Source: Pseudomonas hygromyciniae (lineage in GTDB: Bacteria; Pseudomonadota; Gammaproteobacteria; Pseudomonadales; Pseudomonadaceae). From it: DNA of 64,000 bases. The DNA lies in contig NZ_CP070506.1 of the NCBI RefSeq assembly GCF_016925675.1, forward strand, positions 2,044,501 through 2,108,500, in the 5' to 3' direction. Each line of letters begins with the position of its first letter. The stretch's first letter is position 1. This document shows, piece by piece, positions 37,135 to 50,654 of this stretch. The notes below the pieces were generated by a model. It worked only from the letters and a program-made list of their open reading frames with translations. It made no database searches and was not told the DNA's origin. A program made the translations under genes and the position numbers.

Positions 37135-37237
37135 GGGCGGGGTCCTCAAGGTTAAGATGGGACCATCTTCAATCAGATCATTGATCTAAATCTAATATAA
37201 GTTTTAGCGCTATTTGATCGAATTTTCAGGACTACTC

Positions 37238-37894
37238 ATGGACTCCACCTTTTGGCATGACCGCTGGGCAAGCAATCAGATCGGCTTTCACCTGCCCGAG
37301 GTCAACCCCTACCTGCAGCGGCACTGGCCGGGCCTCGGGTTGGCCAATCAGGCACGGGTACTGGTGCCGCTGTGTGGCAAAAGCCTGGACCTGATGTGGC
37401 TGGTGCAGCAGGGGTATGGGGTGCTGGGTGTGGAGCTCTCGGAAAAGGCAGTCCAAGAGTTCTTCCAGGAGCATTGCCTGGTTGCGCAAGTCAGCCAGCG
37501 GGGAAGCTTCAAGGTTTATCAGGCGGGCGCTATCGAATTGTGGTGCGGCGATTTTTTTGAATTGAGTCGTGAGGATGTAGCGGGCTGCACGGCCCTCTAT
37601 GACCGTGCGGCGCTGATTGCCTTGCCGCCGTTGATGCGCGAGCGCTACACGGCGCATTTGCAGGCGATTGCGCCACAGGTGGAAAGTGGTCTGCTGATCA
37701 GTCTGGATTATCAGCAGGTCCAGAAAGCAGGCCCGCCATTTGCGGTCAGCGACGCTGAAGTCCATAGGCTACTGGGAGCGCACTGGCGGCTGAGCACCCT
37801 GGAGCAACGGGATATCCTGGCCGAGAGCCCGAAGTTCGCCCAGGCTGGCGTCACGCGGCTGGAGGAGCGGGTCTACCAGTTGGCGGGGCGGTAA
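37238..37894 (+). CDS. tpm: Thiopurine S-methyltransferase
   Basis: SAM-dependent methyltransferase that in pseudomonads also methylates selenium and tellurium compounds. 218 residues, normal length. N-terminal [13 protein letters not shown] and the SAM-site signature [14 protein letters not shown] are clear, as is [15 protein letters not shown] before the ATG at 37238. Ends in a shared terminator with htpX. Confidence 0.95.
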   Translation: MDSTFWHDRWASNQIGFHLPEVNPYLQRHWPGLGLANQARVLVPLCGKSLDLMWLVQQGYGVLGVELSEKAVQEFFQEHCLVAQVSQRGSFKVYQAGAIELWCGDFFELSREDVAGCTALYDRAALIALPPLMRERYTAHLQAIAPQVESGLLISLDYQQVQKAGPPFAVSDAEVHRLLGAHWRLSTLEQRDILAESPKFAQAGVTRLEERVYQLAGR

Positions 37895-37906
37895 AATCTG
37901 CGGCCA

Positions 37907-37938
37907 CAAAAAAGGGGCGATTGGATCGCCCCTTTTTT
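37907..37938. terminator. Bidirectional terminator between tpm and htpX
   Basis: Stem AAAAAGGGGCGAT/ATCGCCCCTTTTTT with a TGG loop, placed between convergent stop codons. Confidence 0.92.
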
Positions 37939-37950
37939 ACTTGCTGGCTG

Positions 37951-38838
37951 TCAGCCGCGACGACGCAGCGCGTCAATCCGCTCTTCCAGCGGTGGGTGGC
38001 TCATGAACATGCGCGCCAGGCCTTGCTTGACGCCGCCATTGATGCCGAAGGCATTCAGGGTGTCAGGCATATGCACTGGCAGGCCCTGTTCGGAGCGCAG
38101 GCGTTGCAGGGCGCCGATCATGGCGGCAGTACCGGCCAGTTGGGCGCCGGCTTCGTCCGCGCGGAATTCGCGTTTGCGCGAGAACCACATCACGATGGAG
38201 CTGGCGAGGAAGCCCAGTACCAGTTCGGCAAAGATGGTCGCCACGTAGTAGGCGATACCCTGGCCGCCTTCGTTCTTGAAGATCACCTTGTCGACAAAGT
38301 TGCCGATGATCCGCGCAAAGAACATCACGAAGGTGTTCACCACGCCCTGGACCAAAGCCAGGGTCACCATGTCGCCGTTGGCGACGTGGCCGATCTCGTG
38401 GGCCAATACAGCCTTCACTTCGTCGGGCGAGAAGCGCTCCAGCAAGCCCTGGCTGACGGCAACAAGAGCATCGTTCTTGTTCCAGCCGGTGGCGAAGGCG
38501 TTGGCCTCGTAGGCCGGGAAGATCCCGACTTCCGGCATCTTGATCCCGGCTTCGCGGGACAGTTGCTCGACGGTCTGCAGCAGCCATTGCTCATGCCGGG
38601 TGCGCGGCTGGGTGATGATCTGGGTGCTGGTGCTCATCTTCGCCATCCACTTGGAGATGAACAGCGAGAAGATCGAGCCGGCAAAACCAAAGACGGCACA
38701 GAAAACCAGCAGCTGATTGAGGTTCAGATCAACCCCGTTGGCCGCCATGAACCCGTTGAAGCCGAAAAGGCTCAGGGTGATGCTGGCAATCAGCACGACC
38801 GCCAGGTTAGTGGCCAAGAACAGCAGGATGCGCATCAT
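37951..38838 (-). CDS. htpX: Membrane metalloprotease HtpX
   Basis: Inner-membrane zinc protease that clears misfolded membrane proteins together with FtsH. 295 residues: two helices at about 5-25 and 35-55, the zinc motif HEIGH ([12 protein letters not shown]), then two more helices and the third zinc ligand in [10 protein letters not shown]. Start ATG 38838. The promoter region is at 38839-38940. Confidence 0.96.
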   Translation of the reverse strand: MMRILLFLATNLAVVLIASITLSLFGFNGFMAANGVDLNLNQLLVFCAVFGFAGSIFSLFISKWMAKMSTSTQIITQPRTRHEQWLLQTVEQLSREAGIKMPEVGIFPAYEANAFATGWNKNDALVAVSQGLLERFSPDEVKAVLAHEIGHVANGDMVTLALVQGVVNTFVMFFARIIGNFVDKVIFKNEGGQGIAYYVATIFAELVLGFLASSIVMWFSRKREFRADEAGAQLAGTAAMIGALQRLRSEQGLPVHMPDTLNAFGINGGVKQGLARMFMSHPPLEERIDALRRRG

Positions 38839-39151
38839 GGTTGTAGAATTCTCCTCATGCTTAATATGTCGCGTACTGCGGGGTATATAAGGTGCGGCAC
38901 TGGGCTATTCAACCGGGCGACTATTTCAAACTGTGTCCTACAGCTTGAATGTAGAGCCGTGAAGGGAATTTCTGACTCTGGATGTCGCTGGAAATTCCCG
39001 TTCGGCAGCCTTGGAGCCCCGTGATTGTTGGGACGTACAGAGTAGAAGGGAATCGGGGCAGGGTAGAAGGTGTTTCTGCCCGATGCGGGCAAAGATGTGT
39101 TGCCAGATACTCGCTGTACGACCTGTAGCGGGTCGTACAGCGAAAGCACGG
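38839..39151. other. Spacer between htpX and alaA
   Basis: 313 bp. The part next to htpX is AT-rich and likely carries its promoter. Near alaA there is an inverted repeat CGCTGTACGACC (39112-39123) with its complement (39131-39142); lacking a T run, it may be a non-canonical terminator for alaA. No gene seen. Confidence 0.5.
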
Positions 39152-40363
39152 TTACTGGCGATAGGACTTCAGGAAGTTGCCGATGCGCCCGATGGCCATG
39201 TCCAGGTCATCCACGCGCGGCAGGGTCACCACGCGGAAGTGATCAGGCCACGGCCAGTTGAACGCCGTGCCCTGGACCACCAGGAGCTTTTCCGACAGCA
39301 GCAGGTCGAGCACGAACTTCTCATCGTTGTGGATCGGGCAGATCTTCGGGTCGATCCGTGGGAATGCGTACAGCGCGCCCATGGGTTTGACGCAACTGAC
39401 GCCGGGAATGTCGTTGAGCAGTTCCCAGGTACGGTTGCGCTGCTCCAGCAGGCGGCCGGCAGGCAGCACCAGGTCGTTGATGCTCTGGTAACCGCCCAAT
39501 GCCGTCTGGATCGCGTGTTGGCTCGGCACGTTGGCGCACAGGCGCATATTGGCCAGCATATCGATGCCTTCGATATAGCTCTGGGCATTGTGCTTGGGGC
39601 CCGAGATGGCGACCCAGCCGGAACGGAAGCCCGCCACCCGGTAGGATTTGGACAGGCCGTTGAAGGTCAGGCACAACAGGTCCGGTGCGAGGGAGGCCGT
39701 GCAGATGTGCACAGCGTCGTCATAGAGGATCTTGTCGTAGATTTCGTCGGAGAACACCACCAGGTTGTGCTGGCGCGCCAGTTCCAGCATGCCCAGCAGC
39801 ACTTCCTTGGAGTACACCGCGCCGGTCGGGTTGTTGGGGTTGATGATGACCAGCGCCTTGGTGTTGGGGGTGATCTTGGCTTTGATATCGGCCAGGTCCG
39901 GCCACCAGTTGGCTTGCTCGTCGCACAGGTAATGCACCGGATGGCCGCCGGCCAGGGTCACGGCGGCGGTCCACAGCGGGTAGTCAGGCGCCGGTACCAG
40001 TACTTCGTCGCCATTGTTGAGCAAGGCCTGCATGGCCATCACGATCAACTCGGAGACACCATTGCCCAGGTAGATATCTTCGATACCAACCCCTTCCACC
40101 TGCTTTTGCTGGTAGTACTGCATCACCGCCTTGCGTGCGCTGAACAGACCTTTGGAGTCGCTATAGCCTTGGGCGGTGGGCAGGTTGCGGATCACGTCCT
40201 GGAGAATTTCATCCGGCGCTTCGAAACCAAAGGGTGCTGGGTTGCCAATGTTCAGCTTGAGGATGCGATGACCTTCCTCTTCCAGGCGTTTGGCGTGCTT
40301 GAGCACTGGGCCGCGAATGTCGTAGCAGACGTTGGCGAGCTTGTTCGATTTGCTGACCTGCAT
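39152..40363 (-). CDS. alaA: Alanine aminotransferase AlaA
   Basis: PLP-dependent aminotransferase making alanine from pyruvate and glutamate. 403 residues, near-identical in architecture to E. coli AlaA. Motifs: NIGNPAPFGFEAPDE, SKGLFSARKA, PAPDYPLWTAAV, NNPTGAVYSKE, DEIYDKILYDD and the PLP Lys in NGLSKSYRVAGFRSGW. Start ATG 40363. It is alone on this strand. Confidence 0.93.
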   Translation of the reverse strand: MQVSKSNKLANVCYDIRGPVLKHAKRLEEEGHRILKLNIGNPAPFGFEAPDEILQDVIRNLPTAQGYSDSKGLFSARKAVMQYYQQKQVEGVGIEDIYLGNGVSELIVMAMQALLNNGDEVLVPAPDYPLWTAAVTLAGGHPVHYLCDEQANWWPDLADIKAKITPNTKALVIINPNNPTGAVYSKEVLLGMLELARQHNLVVFSDEIYDKILYDDAVHICTASLAPDLLCLTFNGLSKSYRVAGFRSGWVAISGPKHNAQSYIEGIDMLANMRLCANVPSQHAIQTALGGYQSINDLVLPAGRLLEQRNRTWELLNDIPGVSCVKPMGALYAFPRIDPKICPIHNDEKFVLDLLLSEKLLVVQGTAFNWPWPDHFRVVTLPRVDDLDMAIGRIGNFLKSYRQ

Positions 40364-40566
40364 GGCGATGTGATCCCGAAAATGAACGATCCAGACGATG
40401 TGAAGACTACCGTGCTGGGAATCCTGCGTGTGGCCTGACCCTTAAATACGTTTGAATGCCGATAACGCGGGTGCCAGACTGGCGCTTTGAAGAGGCGCAA
40501 TCATACGTGCCGCCTGATCCGTGGAAAAGACACAGATCAGGCTTTTTCAGTAGTCGAGGTGTATTG

Positions 40567-40959
40567 ATGGAAAAGTTGGATAAGACCCTGGATGAATGGC
40601 GGGAAATGCTTGATCCGGCGCAGTATCAAGTGTGTCGCCTCAAGGGTACCGAACGGCCGTTTTCCGGTAAGTACAACGCCACCACGACCGATGGTGTGTA
40701 TCACTGTATTTGCTGCAATGAACCGCTGTTCGATTCCAAGACCAAGTTCGATGCCGGTTGTGGATGGCCCAGTTTTTATGAGCCGATTGCCGACAGCGCG
40801 ATGATCGAGATTCGCGACGTCAGCCACGGGATGATTCGCACCGAAGTGACCTGTGCCAAGTGCGATGCACACTTGGGTCATGTATTCCCTGATGGACCGC
40901 CGCCTACTGGTTTGCGTTACTGCATCAACTCGGTGTGCCTGGACCTGGTTCCGCGCTGA
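40567..40959 (+). CDS. msrB: Methionine-R-sulfoxide reductase MsrB
   Basis: Repairs oxidised methionine in proteins. 130 residues. Zinc CxxC pairs are in [10 protein letters not shown] and [25 protein letters not shown] and catalytic Cys in [11 protein letters not shown]. The ATG at 40567 is chosen over an upstream start; its neighbours gpx and ospR are also oxidative stress genes. An inverted repeat follows. Confidence 0.96.
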   Translation: MEKLDKTLDEWREMLDPAQYQVCRLKGTERPFSGKYNATTTDGVYHCICCNEPLFDSKTKFDAGCGWPSFYEPIADSAMIEIRDVSHGMIRTEVTCAKCDAHLGHVFPDGPPPTGLRYCINSVCLDLVPR

Positions 40960-40999
40960 AATCCCTGTAGTCATAGGGCTGTTATGAAGAGGTGCTTGC

Positions 41000-41046
41000 G
41001 TGGCTAGGGGGCTTGTTGTGGCAAGGGGGACAAGCCCCCTAGCCAC
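41000..41046. repeat. Inverted repeat between msrB and gpx
   Basis: Perfect 17-bp arms GTGGCTAGGGGGCTTGT (41000-41016) and its complement (41030-41046) with a 13-nt loop. It may act as a terminator for msrB without a long T run, or be a degenerate REP pair. Confidence 0.8.
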
Positions 41047-41073
41047 AAGGTGATGGTGGGTTATCAGTCTGGT

Positions 41074-41099
41074 CAATTAAATTGCATGCAATTTAATTG
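41074..41099. promoter_or_regulatory. 26-bp perfect palindrome, likely OspR operator
   Basis: CAATTAAATTGCATGCAATT and onward reads the same on both strands over 26 bp (13-bp half sites). It lies 44 bp before the gpx start. The AATT-rich form fits known MarR/OhrR-type boxes, and the MarR gene of this operon is immediately downstream of gpx. Binding is inferred. Confidence 0.65.
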
Positions 41100-41142
41100 C
41101 TCGCTATGTTTCATCTTTCTTCTTTGCCTGCGAGGCGTCCCC

Positions 41143-41628
41143 ATGAGCGACAATCTGCTGACCATTCCCTGCACCACCATCAAGGGCGAGCAAAAGACCC
41201 TGGCGGACTTCGCCGGCAAGACGATCCTGGTGGTCAACACCGCCAGCAAATGCGGGTTTACCCCGCAGTACAAAGGCCTTGAGCAGCTCTGGCAGCAGTA
41301 CAAGGACCAGGGCCTGGTCGTGTTGGGCTTTCCGTGCAATCAGTTCGGCAAGCAGGAACCGGGTAACGAGGGTGCCATTTCTGAGTTTTGCGAGCTGAAC
41401 TTCGGGGTCAGCTTCCCGCTGTTCAAGAAGGTCGATGTCAATGGCGGCGAGGCCCATCCGCTGTTTGTGCAGTTGAAGCAGCGTGCGCCAGGTCTGCTGG
41501 GCTCCAAGGGCATCAAGTGGAACTTCACCAAGTTCCTGATCGGCCGAGATGGCCAGGTGGTCAAGCGTTTTGCCCCGACCACCAAGCCCCAAGAGCTGAC
41601 CCAAGAGATTGAAGCGTTGCTCAAATGA
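41143..41628 (+). CDS. gpx: Glutathione peroxidase (thioredoxin-type)
   Basis: Reduces peroxides. 161 residues. Peroxidatic Cys in NTASKCGFTPQY, second conserved block GFPCNQFGKQEPG, then KWNFTKFLI. Cys in the place of selenocysteine. Start ATG 41143. Its stop overlaps the start of ospR (ATGA), so the pair is one operon. Confidence 0.94.
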   Translation: MSDNLLTIPCTTIKGEQKTLADFAGKTILVVNTASKCGFTPQYKGLEQLWQQYKDQGLVVLGFPCNQFGKQEPGNEGAISEFCELNFGVSFPLFKKVDVNGGEAHPLFVQLKQRAPGLLGSKGIKWNFTKFLIGRDGQVVKRFAPTTKPQELTQEIEALLK

Positions 41629-42086
41629 ACGACTTGCCTGCCGTATCCCTGGCTCTGGATGACCAGCTTTGCTTCAAGCTTTACGCGGCCTCCAGGGCGG
41701 TGACACGGGCCTATAAACCGATGCTCGACCAGTTGGGCCTGACATACCCGCAATACCTGGTCATGTTAGTCCTGTGGGAATGGCACGCCTGCGCGCCGCA
41801 CCAGCCGACGGTCAAGGCGCTGGGGGAGCGCTTGTTGCTCGACTCCGGCACTTTGACGCCGCTGCTCAAGCGCCTGGAACAACTGGCGCTGATCAAGCGT
41901 CGCCGGAGCGCGGTCGATGAGCGTGAAGTGCACCTCAGCCTTGCCGACGCAGGCCAGGCGCTGCGGGACCGCGTCCAGCCGCTGAAGGCGCGCCTGTTGT
42001 GCGACAGCGGCGTGGACCTGAGCCAGGCCGATGCTCTGCGCCAGGGCCTGGACCAGTTGCTGCGGCAAGTCAGAGCGTTGTCGTAG
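41625..42086 (+). CDS. ospR: MarR-type redox regulator OspR
   Basis: Thiol-based repressor that in P. aeruginosa controls gpx and virulence genes. 153 residues. Sensing Cys16 (LDDQLCFKLYA) and Cys126 are 110 residues apart, the same separation I recall for the reactive pair of OspR (24 and 134). Winged helix at about 65-105 with DSGTLTPLLKRLE. Starts within the gpx stop. Convergent with sagS, overlapping it by 17 bp. Confidence 0.9.
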   Translation: MNDLPAVSLALDDQLCFKLYAASRAVTRAYKPMLDQLGLTYPQYLVMLVLWEWHACAPHQPTVKALGERLLLDSGTLTPLLKRLEQLALIKRRRSAVDEREVHLSLADAGQALRDRVQPLKARLLCDSGVDLSQADALRQGLDQLLRQVRALS

Positions 42087-44394
42087 TCGGCACCCAGAGG
42101 TCGAGCAGGGCGTTGAGTTCTTCGCGGCGAAAGGGCTTGGCCAGGTAGTCGTTCATCCCGGCGGCCCTGCACCGTTCGCGTTCCTCGGCCAGGGCATTGG
42201 CGGTCAGTGCGACAATCGGCAGCTCTGGCCAGCGCCCGCTGCGGCGAATCTGCCGGCTTGCCTCGTAGCCATCCATGACCGGCATGTTGCAGTCCATCAG
42301 CACCATATCGAAACGTTGTTCTTCCAACTGTTTCAACGCCTCGCCGCCATGGGCGGCGACCACCACCTCGCAGCCAAGCTTACTGAGCATGCCTTTGGCC
42401 ACCAGTTGATTGACCGGATTGTCTTCCACCAACAGGATGCGCGCCCGGTGGGCGAGCGGGCTGGCTTCCAATTGGGCCAGGTCGAGGACGATTTCGCTGT
42501 CGGCGCGCAGGGTGCGCTGCAAAACCTGATACAACGCGGCGCGGCTCAGCGGGCGTGCCTGCTGTTGCAGGGGCGCCAGCGCGGCCACTTCCTCGCTGGG
42601 CATGAAGTTGCCGTAGGCGGTGACCAGCAGGATCGGTGCCCTGACGCTCGGGCGCAGGCGGAACAGGCATTCGGGGCAGTCGGTGATCAGGATGTCCGGT
42701 GCAAGGCTGCTCAAATCATCGTCGATCGTATAGCTGCGCGGCGTCAGCCCCCAATGCGGCAGCAGGGTGTGCAGCAGTTCTGCCAAGCCGCTGCTGACCC
42801 CAGTAATGACTGCAACTTCGCCGCTCAACGTGCCGGGCCGCGCAGCCGGTGTGTGGGCGGGGAGTGGCAGTTCGGCACAGAACTGGCTGCCGAAGCCGGT
42901 TTCTGAGCTGATGGTCAGCCGGCCTCGCATGGCCTCGCAAAGATTGTAGGTCAGCGCCAAGCCCAGGCCAGTCCCGCCGAACTGGCGGGTAATGCCAGCG
43001 CCCGCCTGGGTGAAGGGTTTGAAGATCCGTGCCTGGGCCTCTTGGGCAATGCCGATACCGGTGTCACACACTTCGATCCGCACGCCATCGGGTTGGGCAC
43101 TGAGGCGTACATCGACGCGGCCGAAGCGGGTGAACTTCAAGGCATTGGACAGCAGGTTACTGACAATCTGCCGGACCCGGGTCGGGTCACCCACGACCTG
43201 GGCGGGAAACTGTGGGTCGATCAGGCAGGTCAACTCCACACTTGGCGCGGCGTTTTGCGACAGCAGGTTAGCGGTGTCTTCCACCTGGGAGCCGAGGTCG
43301 AAGGGGATGCTCTCCAACTCCAGTTGCCCTGCATCGAACTTGGACAGGTCGAGAATATCGTTGAGCAGCTCAACCAGGACTTTGCCGGAGTCATGGGCAA
43401 TCGACAATTGTTGGCGCTGCTCGGCATTCAGCGCGCTGTCCAGGGACAGCGCGATCATGCCCAGCAGGCCATTGAGCGGGGTGCGGATTTCATGGCTCAT
43501 GTTGGCAAGGAAGGCCGCACGCGCCTGGGCCATGCCCAGGGCGGTCATTTTCGACGCCTCCAGTTCTTCGTTGGATTGGCTCAGCCGCTGGTTGATCGCC
43601 TTAAGCTCGGTGGTACGCGCTGAAACAATGTCTTCCAACTGGCCAAGATACTCGGTCAGGCGGTCCTCGGCGTGGCGTCGTTGTTGGATTTCGGTCTCCA
43701 TATTCTCGAACTGTTGGTTGGCGACGTTGACCAGCACGCCGATCTCATCGTGTTCGTGCCCGGGCGGGCAATCCAGGCGAGTCTGGGGCGCAGTACCAGG
43801 GCTGCGGGTGCTCAGTTCGTGGATGATGCGCACCAAGGGCTGGGTCAGCATCACGTAGAACAGGCCCAGGAGGATACCGGTCAGGATCAGGCTGCGGGCA
43901 AAGCCATTGAGCAGGGTGATCTCGGCACGGCGCAGGAAGCGGCTGCCGAACGCGTAGGTGTCGACGTCAAGGCGTAACACACCGAGGGATTCGTCGGGCA
44001 TATGGGTGAGGTACAGGCGGTCTTCAAACTGGCGGTTGGCGCCGAACAGGAAGTCGCTGATGGGGCGGTAGCTGCTCTCCTTGCGCGGCCTGTCAACGTC
44101 AGCCAGCACCAGGCCATTGTTGTCGACCAGTTGCGCCCGGGTAATGGCGGGGGAGTGCAGCAGGCCCAGGGTCAGTTCCTGGGCCAGTTCGGCGTCGATG
44201 TTGTAGGCGATGCGTGAGGCCGGGTTGTGACTGATTTCAAGTAGCGCGTGTATTTCACGGTTGATGGACGCGTCTTCGCTGGCATAATCAATGCCGATTT
44301 GGATCAGGCTGAGCAAGGTTCCCAACACGAAACCGACCAGCACAGTCAGTCTGGCTTGTTTATAAGACAAGCGGTGGGCGAACTTGATATCCAT
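42070..44394 (-). CDS. sagS: Hybrid sensor kinase SagS
   Basis: Membrane hybrid kinase; in P. aeruginosa it sets the switch to biofilm formation and drug tolerance and phosphorylates HptB. 774 residues. Helix 1 near 10-30, periplasmic domain, helix 2 near 160-185, coiled coil, HisKA (ANMSHEIRTPLNGLLGM), HATPase (VGDPTRVRQIVSNLLSNALKF, GGTGLGLALTYNL), a degenerate receiver, then a true receiver (MVLMDCNMPVMDGYEASR). No HPt domain. ATG 44394 chosen; the open frame extends 26 codons upstream. Neighbour of ospR as in P. aeruginosa. Confidence 0.9.
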   Translation of the reverse strand: MDIKFAHRLSYKQARLTVLVGFVLGTLLSLIQIGIDYASEDASINREIHALLEISHNPASRIAYNIDAELAQELTLGLLHSPAITRAQLVDNNGLVLADVDRPRKESSYRPISDFLFGANRQFEDRLYLTHMPDESLGVLRLDVDTYAFGSRFLRRAEITLLNGFARSLILTGILLGLFYVMLTQPLVRIIHELSTRSPGTAPQTRLDCPPGHEHDEIGVLVNVANQQFENMETEIQQRRHAEDRLTEYLGQLEDIVSARTTELKAINQRLSQSNEELEASKMTALGMAQARAAFLANMSHEIRTPLNGLLGMIALSLDSALNAEQRQQLSIAHDSGKVLVELLNDILDLSKFDAGQLELESIPFDLGSQVEDTANLLSQNAAPSVELTCLIDPQFPAQVVGDPTRVRQIVSNLLSNALKFTRFGRVDVRLSAQPDGVRIEVCDTGIGIAQEAQARIFKPFTQAGAGITRQFGGTGLGLALTYNLCEAMRGRLTISSETGFGSQFCAELPLPAHTPAARPGTLSGEVAVITGVSSGLAELLHTLLPHWGLTPRSYTIDDDLSSLAPDILITDCPECLFRLRPSVRAPILLVTAYGNFMPSEEVAALAPLQQQARPLSRAALYQVLQRTLRADSEIVLDLAQLEASPLAHRARILLVEDNPVNQLVAKGMLSKLGCEVVVAAHGGEALKQLEEQRFDMVLMDCNMPVMDGYEASRQIRRSGRWPELPIVALTANALAEERERCRAAGMNDYLAKPFRREELNALLDLWVPTTTTL

Positions 44395-44559
44395 TGGGTG
44401 CTGAGCCACTTTACGTTTCCCTTCGCCCGGCAAGCATAGCTGAACATCCTCGGCGCCAGCCTTGCCCGGCATGAATCGTTTTTCAGGTGCAGCCGTCTGG
44501 CAACTGCGTCAGGGTTGCCAATACGCCATCTTTTACAAGAACTTGCCACAGGAATAGTC

Positions 44560-45450
44560 ATGGATTCGCGATTGAATGCCTTTCTTGAGCGGGCCGATGC
44601 GGTGCTTGCTCGTCTGGAACCCCTGTTGCCAGCGCCTCGTGCGGTGATTGACTGGAACCACTGCCTGGCGGCTCGCTGGCAGCGCGAGGGGCGCAGCGGT
44701 TTTCTGCTGCCGTTGGAAGTCAGCCTGGATATGCGTTTGTCCGACTTGATCGGCGTCGATAAGCAACGCGAGCAATTAGCGCGCAATACCCAGCAGTTCC
44801 TCGATGGCCTGCCTGCCAACCATGCGCTGCTCTGGGGCTCGCGTGGCACTGGCAAGTCCTCAATGGTCCGCGCCTTGCTGGCCCAGCATGCCAAGGCCGG
44901 CTTGCGCCTGATCGAAATCGAGCGTGACCACCTGGCAGACCTGCCGCGAGTGGTCGAACAACTGCTCAAGTTGCCACAGCGTTTTATCCTGTTCTGCGAC
45001 GACCTGTCGTTCGAGGCCGGCGAAGGCGACTATCGTGTGCTCAAGAGCGTGCTCGACGGTTCGCTGGAGCAAGCCCCGGAAAACGTATTACTGTACGCCA
45101 CCTCCAACCGTCGTCACCTGGTGCCGGAAAACCAGAGCGACAACGACAACTGGAAACGCGTGGATGGTGAGCTGCACCCCAGTGAGGCGGTGGAAGACAA
45201 GATCGCCTTGTCCGACCGTTTTGGCTTGTGGTTGTCGTTCTACCCGTTCACTCAGGAGCACTTCCTGGACGTGGTGGAGCACTGGATCGGCGAGCTGGCG
45301 AACAAGGCAGGCTTGCAGTGGCAGCGCGACGAAGCACTCGACATCCTTGCGGTGCGCTGGGCGACGGGCCGTGGCAATCGCAATGGCCGGTGTGCCTACC
45401 AATTCGCCCGCTACTGGGTGGGTCTCAAATTGCTGGAGCGTCAGCCATGA
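44560..45450 (+). CDS. DUF815 family AAA ATPase
   Basis: 296 residues. Walker A is GSRGTGKSS; Walker B FILFCDDLSFE; a later DRFGLWLSFYPF block is typical of DUF815. The function is unknown across the family; some members neighbour genes for envelope or DNA metabolism. CAGGAAT lies before the ATG at 44560. Overlaps the following gene by 4 bp (ATGA). Confidence 0.85.
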   Translation: MDSRLNAFLERADAVLARLEPLLPAPRAVIDWNHCLAARWQREGRSGFLLPLEVSLDMRLSDLIGVDKQREQLARNTQQFLDGLPANHALLWGSRGTGKSSMVRALLAQHAKAGLRLIEIERDHLADLPRVVEQLLKLPQRFILFCDDLSFEAGEGDYRVLKSVLDGSLEQAPENVLLYATSNRRHLVPENQSDNDNWKRVDGELHPSEAVEDKIALSDRFGLWLSFYPFTQEHFLDVVEHWIGELANKAGLQWQRDEALDILAVRWATGRGNRNGRCAYQFARYWVGLKLLERQP

Positions 45451-45929
45451 TCGATTTACAACAGGCGGGCAGCGGTCTCGATGGGTACGCCATGCTCTGT
45501 GCACAGCTGGAATCGCTGCTGGCCGATGAGCGCGACTTTATCGCCAACGCGGCGCAGTTTTCCGCGTTCCTGTACCACCAGCTCGATGACTTGAACTGGG
45601 CTGGCTTTTATCTCAACCGGGATGAAGAGCTGGTACTCGGGCCTTTCCAGGGGCAGATCGCCTGCGTGCGGATTCCGTTTGGCCGGGGTGTATGTGGTGC
45701 CGCGGCGGCTTCACGGCAAACCCAGCGGGTGGAAGATGTGCATGCGTTTGCCGGCCACATTGCCTGCGACAGTGCTTCGAACAGTGAGTTGGTGGTGCCA
45801 TTGATCAAGGATGGGAAGTTGATCGGGGTGCTGGATCTGGATAGTCCGAAATTGGCGCGTTTCAGTGCTGAGGATCAGGTGGGGATTGAGCGGCTGGCCG
45901 CCATTTTTCTGCGGTTGACGGCCTGCTGA
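45447..45929 (+). CDS. msrC: GAF-domain free methionine-R-sulfoxide reductase
   Basis: 160 residues, a single GAF domain of the fRMsr type, which reduces free methionine-R-sulfoxide. The three conserved Cys are in GQIACVRIPFG, GRGVCGAAA and HIACDSASNSE. Translationally coupled to the DUF815 ATPase. Followed by an REP doublet. Confidence 0.88.
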   Translation: MIDLQQAGSGLDGYAMLCAQLESLLADERDFIANAAQFSAFLYHQLDDLNWAGFYLNRDEELVLGPFQGQIACVRIPFGRGVCGAAAASRQTQRVEDVHAFAGHIACDSASNSELVVPLIKDGKLIGVLDLDSPKLARFSAEDQVGIERLAAIFLRLTAC

Positions 45930-45941
45930 GTAAGCTCCATA

Positions 45942-46039
45942 CCCTGTGGGAGCTGGCTTGCCTGCGATGGCGCCCGGAAGAACACAGGGAGTGTCAGGCC
46001 CCCCGTCTTCGTTAGCGACCATCGCCGGCAAGCCGGCTT

Positions 46040-46044
<5 letters not shown>
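45942..46044. repeat. REP doublet reaching the rocS2 stop codon
   Basis: Imperfect inverted pair (CCTGTGGGAGCTGGCTTGCC at left, GCCGGCAAGCCGGCTTCTAC at right). Its right end runs into the last codon of the kinase gene. It lies where the gene order appears to change relative to P. aeruginosa. Confidence 0.75.
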
Positions 46045-49674
<3,630 letters not shown>

Positions 49675-49678
<4 letters not shown>

Positions 49679-50301
49679 ACTAACGCGTTGCGTTTTGCCA
49701 TCTCGATAAGTTCTACCAAAGACTTGGCTTTGAGTTTTTGCATCAATCGTTTTTTATAAGTGCTGACAGTTTTGTTGCTGAGGAACATGCCTTTGGCAAT
49801 TTCCTTGTTTGTGCGACCTTGCGCGAAAAGTTGTAAGACCATAAGTTCTCGGTCATTGACTGATTTGAAAAGAACCAATTCTTCGTTTTCACCCAGCTCG
49901 GCGCCAGCAGTATTCAAGGCCTGACTTGGGAAATAGTTGTAACCTGAAAGTACAGCTCTGATGGCACTTAGCAGTTCGCTTAAGTCACCTTTTTTGCAGA
50001 CATAGCCGTCGGCACCTGAACGCATGCAGCGTGTGGCAAAAAGTGTCGGAGATTGGGCCGTCAGAATCAGGGTTTTCATTGGCGTACTCATAGCGTTGAA
50101 CCTGCAGAGGACCTCCAGACCGTCGAGCTTGGGAATACTGATATCAAGTATGATGAGGTCTGGAAGGCATTCGCGGACCATTTGTATTGCGTCGCAACCG
50201 TTATCTGTTTCACCGACTACTTTGTAACCTTCGTGTTCCAGCAACATTCGGATTGCAAGTCGAATAACCGGGTGGTCGTCAATAATAAAAACTGTATTCA
50301 T
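49675..50301 (-). CDS. LuxR-type response regulator, RocA2-like
   Basis: 208 residues: receiver (IDDHPVIRLAIR, phospho-Asp in LIILDISIPKLDG, Lys in VCKKGD) and LuxR HTH (NDRELMVLQLFAQGRTNKEIAKGMFLSNKTVSTYKKRLMQKL). Pattern and coupling to the BvgS-type kinase identify it as BvgA/RocA-like. First gene of the pair, from ATG 50301. Confidence 0.9.
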
Positions 50302-50654
50302 GAGCCAATTCCATACTAGTGCAAATAAGCGCGCACATTAGCTCAGAAGGTAGGTCAGGAGCATGAAGGGAAGGCTGAGTAGATATAAAACAGGAAAATT
50401 CCTACGTATAAAAAAGCATTGGACTACGATGTGCTAAGGCTTTATTGCTCGTATTGTAAGAGTTTCTTAAGTGATAGGCTTTAAAGTTGAGCGGTGTTAT
50501 TGATAGGCTGAATAAGGGTGATATTTCATTTGCAAGAGCGTTTAATGTCCTACGTTGGAAGTTGAAAAATTACCTAGGCGATAACAGCATGCAGGTGCGG
50601 CAGGGTGCTTCAGGTTTGCCACACTGTTTTTGCTTAATTCCAAGGGCGCACTTT
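50302..50654. other. AT-rich intergenic region upstream of the RocA2-like gene
   Basis: 353 bp, much AT-richer than the genes around it. It must hold the promoter of the response regulator gene (minus strand) and the 3' end of the receiver transcript. No clear hairpin, repeat or coding frame. Confidence 0.5.

Noticed and set aside
39011..40438. 475-codon open frame on the plus strand
   Set aside because: Antisense to alaA, which has clear family motifs.
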